Below, in pieces: positions 53,010 to 61,513 of a stretch of 64,000 bases of DNA (position 1 is the first letter of the stretch; every line of letters begins with the position of its first letter). The notes below the pieces were generated by a model. The model was not told where the DNA came from. It saw only the letters and a list, made by a program, of their open reading frames with translations, and searched no databases. Source of the DNA: Carboxylicivirga sp. (GTDB lineage Bacteria > Bacteroidota > Bacteroidia > Bacteroidales > Marinilabiliaceae); contig JAOARW010000064.1 of assembly GCA_025210475.1 (NCBI GenBank), positions 53,645-117,644 on the forward strand. The letters are read 5' to 3'. The position numbers and the translations under genes are program-made.

Positions 53010-54043
53010 TACAAAGAGTTTTTAAGCAATGGATAAGCTTTAAATGCATTGTGATAATAAATTTTATCCACCACAGTTTTGGGTAATCCCAGCCCTTTGA
53101 AGGATTTAGTGACTTCCCAAGTGCTTTGACTATTGTTTTGTGTAAAAAATGCCCATTGGTTTAGCCAGCGCTTTTCAAGTTCTTCTAATTGTGCCTGCTC
53201 AGTTTTATTATCATTAAAAACCATGTCTGAACCATAAAGTAATCGATCCTGGTAGCGCATCATAAAATTATAAACCGCCTGATGATTTTCGGCCGCCTGA
53301 TGTTGCAGGTGACAAACTCGTTCGGCCAAATCCATATACATATTAGGGTAGGCATCCAATCGCTTTGAAATTTCCTCAATGCTGTATTCGCTGCTTCCAA
53401 GATGCGCTCCAACAAACTGAAGTGAGGGATTGTCATGCAACATGGTATTACAAGCTTCTATCTGCTGTTTGTAAGAAGGAAATTCGGGGTGCAAATACAT
53501 GTGAAACTCCGGATGTTTGCTAAAATATAGCTTGTCTGATTCAACGGTCATTTCATCCAAAGGTAACCAACAGTTGCGAGGTTCTCCAAAATGACCTAAC
53601 AATGGTAATCGGATATCTGCGAGTTTTGTGAGCAATGGCTTGAATAGCGGGTGATCTATTGTAACCAATTCCCCCTGGAAAGTGATCTTCATACCAACAT
53701 TTTTCCAGATTTTGACTGCAATGGCGCCACTGTTTTTTTCAAGTTCGACCTGATTAATCGCTTGCAAAATGGCTTGATCATCCAGCTGGTGCTGCACAGG
53801 TACTGCACCTATGTATGAGAATGCTGCAGGAGCATTTTCTTTTTTCTCCAGGGCAATATTCAATTGAGTTTCGGGTGAAATCCATTCGTTTTCCAGAAAA
53901 TCAACATTGATAGAAATCAAGTGAGTATTGCATTTTTGAGCGTATTGGAGGTAACTCTCATTAGAGGTATAATAATGGATATGGGCATCAATCTTTTTGA
54001 TTAAATAAAAATCATCCAATGTATATAAATCTGCCTTTTTCAT
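53009..54043 (-). CDS. Amidohydrolase-family metal-dependent hydrolase
   Basis: A 344-residue TIM-barrel hydrolase of the amidohydro_2 type. Metal-binding motifs are IDAHIHYY near residue 18, the H of LGHFGEP, FVGAHLGSSEY and YGSDMVF with the terminal aspartate. Substrate unknown; some relatives are decarboxylases of aromatic acids. I chose ATG at 54043, preceded by AGGAG two bases upstream, over an open TTG at 54109. The gene runs into dus with a 1-bp overlap. Its promoter must lie in the 311-bp divergent region with the DeoR gene. Confidence 0.82.
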   Translation of the reverse strand: MKKADLYTLDDFYLIKKIDAHIHYYTSNESYLQYAQKCNTHLISINVDFLENEWISPETQLNIALEKKENAPAAFSYIGAVPVQHQLDDQAILQAINQVELEKNSGAIAVKIWKNVGMKITFQGELVTIDHPLFKPLLTKLADIRLPLLGHFGEPRNCWLPLDEMTVESDKLYFSKHPEFHMYLHPEFPSYKQQIEACNTMLHDNPSLQFVGAHLGSSEYSIEEISKRLDAYPNMYMDLAERVCHLQHQAAENHQAVYNFMMRYQDRLLYGSDMVFNDNKTEQAQLEELEKRWLNQWAFFTQNNSQSTWEVTKSFKGLGLPKTVVDKIYYHNAFKAYPLLKNSL

Positions 54044-54354
54044 ATCTCCTGCCTCTTTATTTGCGGCGAAAAATAAGAAAATCTCGAAAAAGGTGGATGA
54101 CTTGCCCAAAAATTAGTGGACACCAATTTTTCGAAAGCTTTTAGTGTATTTGAGTTAGCTTTCGAATTTCAATAAAAAATAACGATAAATAGGAAAATGA
54201 ACTATTTGTTGGAAAGTGTTGGCAATGAATAGAAACTAAATAGCTTTCATTTGCTTACTCAATTAATTTTTTATTTATTTTGTAAAAAAATAGGCTTGTA
54301 AAAACGTTACTTATTATTTCAATAGCAAAGTAGCAGTCTCGAAAAGAAGAAACA
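54044..54354. other. Divergent intergenic region with a 10-bp inverted repeat
   Basis: 311 bp without a gene between the amidohydrolase (minus) and DeoR (plus) genes. It contains the inverted repeat at 54130-54166 and AT-rich sequence; no other feature stands out. Confidence 0.5.
54130..54166. promoter_or_regulatory. Inverted repeat, possible DeoR operator
   Basis: TTCGAAAGCT at 54130-54139 is repeated as its exact complement AGCTTTCGAA at 54157-54166, 17 bp apart. It lies 87 bp upstream of one gene start and 188 bp upstream of the other, without a T run, so an operator is more likely than a terminator. Confidence 0.45.
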
Positions 54355-55137
54355 ATGAATGAGTTTGATCCGAATACTACCGTTGGCCGCCGCGGTTTAA
54401 TCCTTAAGTTTTTGGATGAAAAAGGGCAGGTGAATGTTCATGAGTTAAGTGAGCAGTTTAAGGTGAGTGAGGTAACGATTCGAAACGACCTGACCCAGTT
54501 GGAGCATAAAAACCTGCTGATTCGTGCACGTGGTGGTGCTATTAAAACGGATAAGGTGACTTTGGATATGAAGCTTTCGGATAAGAAAGTGAAGAATGCC
54601 AAGGAAAAAGAAGCTATTGGGCGAAGAGCGGCGCGTTTGATTGAAGAAGGCGATACCATTGTGCTTGATAGTGGTACAACTACCAAAGAGGTATCCAATC
54701 ATTTGGGTAAATTCAAAAACCTGACGGTGATAACAAATGCACTGAATATAGCTGGTCCTTTGGCCGAGTATGAACAAATTAATGTTATTATGCCAGGCGG
54801 AGTCATGCGCAAGAAATCACTTTCGCTGGTGGGATCGATTGCTCAAAACAATTTTAAGAATTTCTTTTGCGATAAGTTGTTTATTGGTGCTGATGGCATT
54901 GATGTTAATCTAGGTTTTAGTACTCCACATCTTGAAGAAGCCGCTTTAAACAGAACCATGCTTAAAATGGCCAAGAAGGTAATTTTGGTGATGGATTCCA
55001 GTAAGTTTAAGAAGCGAAGCTTAGCGGTGATCGGGCAAATAAAGGAGGTGGATATTCTGGTTACCGATAGTGGCATTACCGAAGATGATAAAGAGAAGTT
55101 GTTAAATGCCGGTGTTGAGGTAATTGTTACAGATTAA
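54355..55137 (+). CDS. DeoR-family transcriptional regulator
   Basis: A 260-residue repressor of sugar genes. An N-terminal DeoR winged HTH (about 10-65: RRGLILKFLDEKGQVNVHEL, SEQFKVSEVTIRNDLTQLE, RARGGAIK) is followed by the DeoRC effector domain (about 80-255: DTIVLDSGTTTKEV, NALNIAGPLAEY, PGGVMRKKSLSLVG, FIGADGID). The ligand is normally a phosphorylated sugar. No sugar operon is adjacent, so targets may be distant or the divergent amidohydrolase/dus genes. A terminator follows at 55159. Confidence 0.92.
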   Translation: MNEFDPNTTVGRRGLILKFLDEKGQVNVHELSEQFKVSEVTIRNDLTQLEHKNLLIRARGGAIKTDKVTLDMKLSDKKVKNAKEKEAIGRRAARLIEEGDTIVLDSGTTTKEVSNHLGKFKNLTVITNALNIAGPLAEYEQINVIMPGGVMRKKSLSLVGSIAQNNFKNFFCDKLFIGADGIDVNLGFSTPHLEEAALNRTMLKMAKKVILVMDSSKFKKRSLAVIGQIKEVDILVTDSGITEDDKEKLLNAGVEVIVTD

Positions 55138-55158
55138 TAGTTTTATTAATGAGAATAT

Positions 55159-55187
55159 AAAGGACTGCAGTTGTGGTCCTTTTTTTA
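55159..55187 (+). terminator. Rho-independent terminator after DeoR gene
   Basis: AAAGGAC at 55159-55165 pairs with GTCCTTT at 55176-55182, followed by a T run. Confidence 0.85.
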
Positions 55188-55299
55188 TTAAAGCCCATAA
55201 ACTTATCGGTAATAGACATTGTTGTAAAAGTTATTGGATGCAGATAAGTTGCTATCTACAAAGCCTAACAATCGATTATTAGATTTAAAAATTTATTGA

Positions 55300-56076
55300 A
55301 TGCATATTATAATTTCACCAGCGAAATCATTGGATTTTGAAGCACAGGCTCCCAACCTGAAGGGATCTGATATACGTTTCCCACAGGAAGCTCAGCAAAT
55401 AGCCAAACACCTGAGAAAGTTTAAACCCGACGAGTTAATGAAACTGATGAAGATTAGTTCGTCATTGGCCCAGCTAAATCACCACCGCTTTCAACTGTGG
55501 CAATATCCTTTTGAAGGACAAGAGATAAAACCAGCACTCTTTGCTTTTAAGGGCGACGTTTATGCAAGTATGGATGCCGGCTCGTTTACCGAAAGCCAGG
55601 TTTTGTATGCCAATGATAAACTTAGAATGTTGTCGGGAATGTATGGATTACTGCGACCTCTGGACAATATCATGGCTTATCGTCTGGAGATGGGTACCAA
55701 GTTGCCAATTGGTAAGCACAAACACCTGTATGAGTTTTGGGGCGATAAAATCGCACGTTTGTTAGAAGCTGATATGAATGAGCAGGGATCGGATGTGTTG
55801 GTAAACCTGGCATCAAACGAATACTTTAAGGTGATTAATAAAAAGACGTTTTCAAAACGCATTGTAACGCCTGTATTCAAAGATCGAAAAAACGGAGAAT
55901 ACAAAGTAATTAGCTTTTTTGCCAAGAAAGCAAGGGGATTGATGACTCGCTTTATAATTGAGCACCAGATTGATAATCCGGAAGACTTAATTGCTTTTAA
56001 CGAAGGCGGTTATTATTTCAAACCTGATCTGTCGAATGATAATGAATTGGTATTTGTAAGAGATAATGAGGTGTAA
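55300..56076 (+). CDS. yaaA: YaaA/UPF0246 peroxide-stress protein
   Basis: A 258-residue cytoplasmic protein whose homologue in E. coli limits iron-driven DNA damage under peroxide stress and folds as a DNA-binding helix-hairpin-helix variant. Hallmarks are IIISPAKSLDF at the start, ALFAFKGDVYASMDAGSFTE, LRMLSGMYGLLRPLDNIMAY and the C-terminal ISFFAKKARGLMTRFII. Full length, with no missing region. It stands alone between a terminator and the next gene, 97 bp away. Confidence 0.93.
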   Translation: MHIIISPAKSLDFEAQAPNLKGSDIRFPQEAQQIAKHLRKFKPDELMKLMKISSSLAQLNHHRFQLWQYPFEGQEIKPALFAFKGDVYASMDAGSFTESQVLYANDKLRMLSGMYGLLRPLDNIMAYRLEMGTKLPIGKHKHLYEFWGDKIARLLEADMNEQGSDVLVNLASNEYFKVINKKTFSKRIVTPVFKDRKNGEYKVISFFAKKARGLMTRFIIEHQIDNPEDLIAFNEGGYYFKPDLSNDNELVFVRDNEV

Positions 56077-56173
56077 AATGCGCTGCGGGGTTTGATTCCA
56101 TGTGATTTTTTTTTAACTTTTTAGATGACAAATTAAATGTTAAAACGGAGGTTAAACAATTAAAACACACATC

Positions 56174-56887
56174 ATGAGTTCAAAAAAAATTATTCTTCAG
56201 CGCTATGGCAACCTCCTGAAGCAGGAATCGTTGGTCACCATGCAAGACAAGATTCTTCCAAACACCTTTGTATTGGAGGCACCGGAACCATTCCCCGGGT
56301 ATTTTAGCTACTACAGCGATATCCCATCCGATTCAAAACCGCTTTATATTTACCTGGTTCTAAAACGGCTTTACACACTGGAAGAGATAACGCGAGCAAC
56401 CCAGAATATAAAAAAATATTTCCCGGCTGATTTTAATGCAGCAGCTGGTACGGTACATCTTTATAATAAAGATTATCACGTAATCAGGGTCAGGCATCTG
56501 GATTCTTTCGATCAGATTATTGATCTTCAGGCAGGGTATTTGGATGAAGGCATTGAATTTAAAAAGAAACCCAAAAACATAACCGGGCAGGCCATTATTC
56601 GTTTAAAAAAGTTCTTTACACTCGAAGAGATTGAGGAAGGTGTGTACTTTGATTTAGATGAAAAAGATCATGGATATTTCACAATCCCAAACAAATTGCC
56701 CTGGAAGTATTTTGAGGATTTAACAAACAAAGTGAAAAACAATTGGGACTTTAGCAAGTTTGATGCAGCTGTAGGGCATATACATCAGGACTTTGGCATT
56801 GTGGATATGGTGCGTATTTATAACCCAAATATCGATCGGGAGTACCTGATGGGAATCCGACAAAAATACCTCGAACGAATTAAATAA
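56174..56887 (+). CDS. Hypothetical protein with an internal duplication (237 aa)
   Basis: I do not recognise this soluble protein. It appears to hold two related halves: KRLYTLEEI with FNAAAGTVHLYNKDYHVIRV (about residues 65-120) and KKFFTLEEI with FDAAVGHIHQDFGIVDMVRI (about 150-218). Aromatic residues are frequent, and there is no signal peptide or membrane segment. A duplicated small alpha/beta domain is suggested. It may be lineage-specific. The 97-bp upstream gap should hold its promoter, and a clean terminator follows at 56914. Confidence 0.6.
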   Translation: MSSKKIILQRYGNLLKQESLVTMQDKILPNTFVLEAPEPFPGYFSYYSDIPSDSKPLYIYLVLKRLYTLEEITRATQNIKKYFPADFNAAAGTVHLYNKDYHVIRVRHLDSFDQIIDLQAGYLDEGIEFKKKPKNITGQAIIRLKKFFTLEEIEEGVYFDLDEKDHGYFTIPNKLPWKYFEDLTNKVKNNWDFSKFDAAVGHIHQDFGIVDMVRIYNPNIDREYLMGIRQKYLERIK

Positions 56888-56913
56888 CACTTAGCGAATC
56901 ATACTAACTTTTG

Positions 56914-56941
56914 AAGCTACCATTAATTGGTAGCTTTTTTA
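56914..56941 (+). terminator. Rho-independent terminator
   Basis: AAGCTACC at 56914-56921 pairs with GGTAGCTT at 56929-56936, then T residues. Confidence 0.88.
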
Positions 56942-57030
56942 TTTTTTTCATAATGTTTTAATCAATCTCTAAAAACCTTTTCGTATTCTTGTGCCTTATA
57001 ATAGTAAGATGTTTATCTAATTGTATATTG

Positions 57031-57789
57031 ATGAAATATTTTAAACTACAGTCAGTTAGTGTTTTGTTTTTTATCGCTCTGTTGGTAGCAGGTTGCGGGC
57101 AAAACAAATACCAGCTCGACAATACAACTTCAAATTACCTTTCGCTCGACAGTTCGGTCGGTATTAATGGTGAGGCCGAAAGCTACATTAAACCGTATCG
57201 CGATAGTTTGGATGCCGAAATGAAAAGGTCAATAGGTATTGCAAAACAGGAGCTAGGAGGAGGCATACCGGAGAGTTTATTGTCCAATTTTGTCGCCGAT
57301 TTATTACTTGAAGAATGTCAGAATCAAACAGATTGGGCTAAGCCTGACATTTGTATTATTAACGTTAAAGGTTTGCGCATTCCTATTGGTAAGGGAGATA
57401 TTACCGTGGAGAATATTTATCAGTTAATGCCGTTTGAAAATGAGCTTGTGTACCTTACTTTATCAAAGCAGCAGGTAATTGATTTATTCAACTTTATGGC
57501 AAGTGTTGGCGGAGATGGTATGAGTGGAGCTTCTTTTGCGATTAAAAACAAAGAGGCTCAAAATATAAAAGTGGGTAAGCAAGCTTTGCAAGATCGCGAT
57601 TACATTGTAGCAACATCGGATTATTTAGCCGATGGAGGTGATCATTTCCAGATATTCCAGTCGGCCAGTAAAAGGGCGGGTACCGGATTAAAGGTACGCG
57701 ATGCCATTATTTTGCACATTGAAAAGCTAAGTGCTCAAAACAAACAGGTAAACAGTGAACTTGATAACAGGATTTATTATGCAGAATAG
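57031..57789 (+). CDS. 5'-nucleotidase C-terminal-domain lipoprotein
   Basis: A 252-residue lipoprotein (lipobox LLVAGC, C22) corresponding to the C-terminal substrate-specificity domain of UshA-type 5'-nucleotidases: ESYIKPYRDSLDAEM, LGGGIPESLLSNFVADLLLE, PDICIINVKGLRIPIGKGDI, ENIYQLMPFENELVYLTLSK and YIVATSDYLADGGDHF. The metal-binding catalytic half is absent here; it is encoded by the next gene, in reversed order compared with the fused enzyme. I chose ATG 57031 instead of TTG 56989, since the signal peptide then begins normally. It overlaps the next gene by 11 bp. Confidence 0.88.
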   Translation: MKYFKLQSVSVLFFIALLVAGCGQNKYQLDNTTSNYLSLDSSVGINGEAESYIKPYRDSLDAEMKRSIGIAKQELGGGIPESLLSNFVADLLLEECQNQTDWAKPDICIINVKGLRIPIGKGDITVENIYQLMPFENELVYLTLSKQQVIDLFNFMASVGGDGMSGASFAIKNKEAQNIKVGKQALQDRDYIVATSDYLADGGDHFQIFQSASKRAGTGLKVRDAIILHIEKLSAQNKQVNSELDNRIYYAE

Positions 57790-58690
57790 TAGACGACAAT
57801 TCATTAAGAAATCTTTGTGGGGAACTGCAGCTTTGGGGATGGCTCCGTCTATCAGTAGCTGTGTGCAATCACCGGTCAGGTTAACGATTTTACACACCAA
57901 CGATGTACATAGCCAGATAGATCCTTTTCCGGCGAATCATTCAAAGTGGCCCGATAAAGGAGGTTTTGCACGTAGAGCTGAACTTATTAACCAGGTAAGA
58001 ACGGAAGAAGAAGAAGTGCTTTTGCTGGACTGTGGGGATATTTTTCAGGGGACGCCGTATTTTAATATTTACAAGGGTAAACTGGAAATCGACCTGATGA
58101 ATAAAATGAAATACGATGCGGCCACGCTTGGTAACCATGAGTTCGACAATGGGGTGGAGGCACTGGCAGTTAATGTAAAAAGAGCACAGTTTCCATTTAT
58201 CTGCAGTAATTACGATTTTACCGAAACACCTTTAAAAGGAGAAACCATTCCTTATAAGATCATTCAAAAGGGGGCTGTTAAAGTTGGTATCATTGGTTTG
58301 GGCATTGAGTTAGCGGGTTTGGTCAATCCAAAATCCTATGAGCAAAGCCAATATCATGATCCGATTGAGGTAGGTAACCAATTGGCCAAAACATTAAAAC
58401 AAGAGAAAGCTTGTGATTTGGTGATAGCCTTATCGCACCTGGGCTATCGATATAGCGATTCAAAGGTGTCGGATGTTGTGGTGGCACAAAATTCTAAAAA
58501 TATTGATATCATACTCGGGGGACATACCCATACTTTTATGGAGCAACCCGATATGGTAAAAAACCTGGATGGAAATGAAGTAGTAGTGAATCAGGCTGGT
58601 TGGGGAGGTATGTATCTCGGACGACTTGATTTGGAAATGAAATCGGGTAGTAAACAAGTGAGTATTATAAATTCAATTTATCATGTCTGA
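57779..58690 (+). CDS. Tat-exported metallophosphatase (5'-nucleotidase catalytic domain)
   Basis: A 303-residue calcineurin-like phosphoesterase equal to the catalytic domain of UshA. The N terminus has a perfect twin-arginine signal (SRRQFIKKSLWGTAALG) with a following lipobox (SISSC). Metal ligands are in LTILHTNDVHSQ, LLDCGDIFQG, LGNHEFDNG, ALSHLGY and ILGGHTHTF. It lacks the C-terminal specificity domain, supplied by the overlapping upstream gene, so the two likely assemble after export, probably cofolding with metals in the case of this subunit. It overlaps the next gene by 8 bp. Confidence 0.9.
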   Translation: MQNSRRQFIKKSLWGTAALGMAPSISSCVQSPVRLTILHTNDVHSQIDPFPANHSKWPDKGGFARRAELINQVRTEEEEVLLLDCGDIFQGTPYFNIYKGKLEIDLMNKMKYDAATLGNHEFDNGVEALAVNVKRAQFPFICSNYDFTETPLKGETIPYKIIQKGAVKVGIIGLGIELAGLVNPKSYEQSQYHDPIEVGNQLAKTLKQEKACDLVIALSHLGYRYSDSKVSDVVVAQNSKNIDIILGGHTHTFMEQPDMVKNLDGNEVVVNQAGWGGMYLGRLDLEMKSGSKQVSIINSIYHV

Positions 58691-59237
58691 TATTTATCCC
58701 TTAAACGAAGGGACATTAGGTGAACTTTCATCCCGTTTTGCCGAGGATGAGCATTTTACTAACATTGCTTTACCACGTCTGAAACTGATTAATGCGATTA
58801 GAAAGAAGTTAGTGGCTTATAAAAATCTGGAGTGGAACATTAAATATTCACCCACAAACCGCACCGAAAACAGTGTGCGTATTTCTTTATTTGATGAACG
58901 AAAGAAGTTTCACTTTTTTTATGTGATTCCCCTTAGTTTGGGTATTCAGGTGCATCTTTATCTGGGAGATAATACTTTCAATTTCTTTGAAGCTTACCCA
59001 TTGTTGTTAAATAATAATGTTATTAAAGAGGAGCAGTTCAAGGTAGATGCAACGATGAACACCTTGCCAAATTTAGTTATTAGTAAAGGCAAGGAGAAAT
59101 ATGAACGTCAATTGCTTGAAGATGCTGATAAGGATGATGAGGTGCGGGCAAGTCGTTTGTATGTGACTTTGGAAGCGGCCTTTAAAATATTCAATGATTC
59201 TTTATTTAGGATCATTAATGGAACTACTAAAATGTAA
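58683..59237 (+). CDS. Hypothetical protein coupled to the split 5'-nucleotidase (184 aa)
   Basis: A soluble, unrecognised protein with no signal peptide; central strands (WNIKYSPTNRTENSVRISLF, FHFFYVIPLSLGIQVHLYLG) suggest a beta-rich domain, and the C terminus is helical. Its start overlaps the metallophosphatase stop by 8 bp, so it belongs to the same operon, although it appears cytoplasmic while its neighbours are exported. Function cannot be guessed from this. A terminator follows. Confidence 0.6.
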   Translation: MSDIYPLNEGTLGELSSRFAEDEHFTNIALPRLKLINAIRKKLVAYKNLEWNIKYSPTNRTENSVRISLFDERKKFHFFYVIPLSLGIQVHLYLGDNTFNFFEAYPLLLNNNVIKEEQFKVDATMNTLPNLVISKGKEKYERQLLEDADKDDEVRASRLYVTLEAAFKIFNDSLFRIINGTTKM

Positions 59238-59240
59238 AAA

Positions 59241-59271
59241 AAAGGCTCCCAAAGAGGAGCCTTTAATATTT
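59241..59271 (+). terminator. Rho-independent terminator
   Basis: AAAGGCTCC at 59241-59249 pairs perfectly with GGAGCCTTT at 59256-59264. It may serve both the operon ending at 59237 and, in reverse, the Lrp gene. Confidence 0.85.
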
Positions 59272-59288
59272 TTATTAGCTTGATCAAC

Positions 59289-59753
59289 TTAGTCAATCGG
59301 TAACTGTCTTTTAAAACTTTCATCCAGCGAGATAATGGTCTCTGTTGCTGAAATACCTGCAATGGCTTGCAATTTATCATGAAGAATTCGCTTCAGATGT
59401 TCGTTGCTTTTAGCATAGATCTTAATAAAAATGGCATACTGGCCAGTTGTGTAATGACACTCAACAATCTGAGGAACTTCTTCAAGCATCTTAACAACTT
59501 TGTCGAATAAGCTAGCTTTTTTAAGGAAGATACCCATAAAAGCGCAAGTGTGATAACCAATTTTAGCAGGGTTGATAATAAACTCTGATCCTTTGATAAC
59601 TCCCATGTTCATCAGGCGCTGTATGCGCTGATGTATGGCCGCACCTGAAACTTTACATTCACGAGCTACTTCCAAAAATGGAATTCTTGCATTTTTAGTG
59701 ATTAGTGATAAGATCTTCTTATCAAGGCTATCAATTTGTAAACTGGTCTCCAT
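59289..59753 (-). CDS. Lrp/AsnC-family transcriptional regulator
   Basis: A 154-residue regulator with N-terminal HTH (about 8-60: LDKKILSLITKNARIPFLEV, GAAIHQRIQRLMNMGVIKG) and the ligand-binding RAM domain (about 75-145: CAFMGIFLKKASL, ECHYTTGQYAIFIKIYAKSN, GISATETIISLDESFKR). Lrp proteins sense amino acids. Targets are unknown; the upstream 252 bp before the MscS gene holds its promoter. A short AAGGAT/ATCCTT inverted repeat lies in it but is too short to interpret. Confidence 0.93.
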   Translation of the reverse strand: METSLQIDSLDKKILSLITKNARIPFLEVARECKVSGAAIHQRIQRLMNMGVIKGSEFIINPAKIGYHTCAFMGIFLKKASLFDKVVKMLEEVPQIVECHYTTGQYAIFIKIYAKSNEHLKRILHDKLQAIAGISATETIISLDESFKRQLPID

Positions 59754-60005
59754 GCTTATATGATAATTGTTAGGATTTGTAACTAATTGCTCTCTTTTAT
59801 TAATAGTTTGCTACGAAAATAAAACATTAAAAGAAAAAATCCAACGCTTCCATCATAAGGATCGTCGTTTTAATGACTTAATCCTTTTAAATTCAAATCA
59901 AACCAAAGTGTGTTAAAAGTCCTTAATAACAATTATTTACAGATTTCGGATTGTAATAAGTGTCAATTTTAGCTTCAATTTATAACGATTATAAAGAAGA
60001 TTGAA

Positions 60006-61283
60006 TTAAGCATTCGGATTAAAATCGAATCCACTCGGTAACTGATAAATCTTTAAATCAAATTCATTAACAACTGCTAAAACATGATCAAATATATCCG
60101 ATTGAATGGCCTCATAGTTAATCCATTCCTGGTCTTTACTAAAGGCATAAATCTCGATAGGTTGCCCTCTTTCTGTTGATTGCAGCTGACGCACCATAAA
60201 TGTCATCTTTTCATTGATCATCGGGTGTTCCTTAATGTACTCTTCCAGGTATACCCTGAAAACACCTATGTTTGTTAATCTTCTTCCGTTAGCCAAACTT
60301 TCAGGAAGTGATTCACCTTCTTTTTGTTGATTGTGCTTCACCAACTCTGCTTCTTTGCGGGCAATGTAATCTTTCAGTAACCTGATTTTCTTGAAACGAT
60401 TGATCATATCAGCCGAACAAAACTTAACGGTCTTCATATCAATGTTAACGGAGCGCTTAATGCGTCGTCCATCAGAGTTCTCCATTCCTTTCCAATTGAT
60501 AAAAGAATCTTCAACCATCTTATAGGTTGGAATTGTTGTGATGGTTTTATCCCAGTTTTGCACCTTAACCGTGTTGAGAGAGATATCCAAAACTGTTCCG
60601 TCTGTTTTATAGGTTGGCATGGTGATCCAATCGCCGGCGCTTACCATTTTATTGGCAGATAGCTGAATGCTGGCAACAAAGCCAAGTATGGTATCCTTAA
60701 ATACCAATAGTAAGACGGCTGCTGTTGCACCCAATCCGGTCATGATCTTGCTGACATTAATATCAAACAGGATGGATACAATGACGATTACGGAAATAAA
60801 AGAGGCGGCTATTTGTAAAATCTGAATCAAGCCTCTTATGGGCTGATCTTTGGCATAAGGAAAAGTGTTGTATATGTCATTAACAACAGCCAAAAGGGCC
60901 GAAAACGACCAAAGGATAATAAATACGATGGTACTGCTGATTATTTTTCTCAGATAAATTAGAAATTGTGACTCGGCGAAGGCATCGAAAATATAAGGCA
61001 GCATGGCATATAATACCAATGCCGGAATAATATTTACCAGTCGTTTAAATACATTTCGTTCTATTAGTAAATCGTCGTAGTTCGATTTTGTTTTGAATAT
61101 TAGCTTCTCAATCAGTTTAACAACGTATTTTGTTGAAATGCGGTAGCTTAACCAGGCGACAAAAAGAGAAATCAGACTCCATATAGCAGCCAAAGCATAA
61201 TTGATTAACAACTGACTTAGTCCTATAGAAACAAAGTACTCCTGAAGAAGCTGATTTAGTTTGTTAAGTTCGATTACTTCCAT
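60006..61283 (-). CDS. MscS-type mechanosensitive channel, YbdG-like
   Basis: A 425-residue inner-membrane channel that releases solutes on osmotic downshock. About five membrane segments occur in residues 20-215, the last being the pore helix (IMTGLGATAAVLLLVFKDTI), followed by the beta domain (AGDWITMPTYKTDGTVLDIS, VQNWDKTITTIPTYKMVEDS) and a cytoplasmic domain with a charged insert (about 300-335). Length and the GRRIKRSVNIDMKTVKFC region resemble E. coli YbdG. No partner genes are nearby. The divergent 230-bp region to the M64 peptidase has no visible feature besides promoters. Confidence 0.88.
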   Translation of the reverse strand: MEVIELNKLNQLLQEYFVSIGLSQLLINYALAAIWSLISLFVAWLSYRISTKYVVKLIEKLIFKTKSNYDDLLIERNVFKRLVNIIPALVLYAMLPYIFDAFAESQFLIYLRKIISSTIVFIILWSFSALLAVVNDIYNTFPYAKDQPIRGLIQILQIAASFISVIVIVSILFDINVSKIMTGLGATAAVLLLVFKDTILGFVASIQLSANKMVSAGDWITMPTYKTDGTVLDISLNTVKVQNWDKTITTIPTYKMVEDSFINWKGMENSDGRRIKRSVNIDMKTVKFCSADMINRFKKIRLLKDYIARKEAELVKHNQQKEGESLPESLANGRRLTNIGVFRVYLEEYIKEHPMINEKMTFMVRQLQSTERGQPIEIYAFSKDQEWINYEAIQSDIFDHVLAVVNEFDLKIYQLPSGFDFNPNA

Positions 61284-61513
61284 ATTGTTACAATCTTATA
61301 ATGATGAAAATCAATTCTAATATGCAAAGAAAAAGTAAATTGACTAAAAAGATCTACTTAAAAAGTAGAAATATATCTTTGTTATTGACATGGCTTGTTC
61401 GATTTGGGCTGAAAGACATTAGTCAGGCTTTTTCAATACATAGATAATTTGAGTTTAATTTGTAGCCCTATCAACAGTCGTGAAATATGAACGGTAAATA
61501 AAATCAGTACAAT

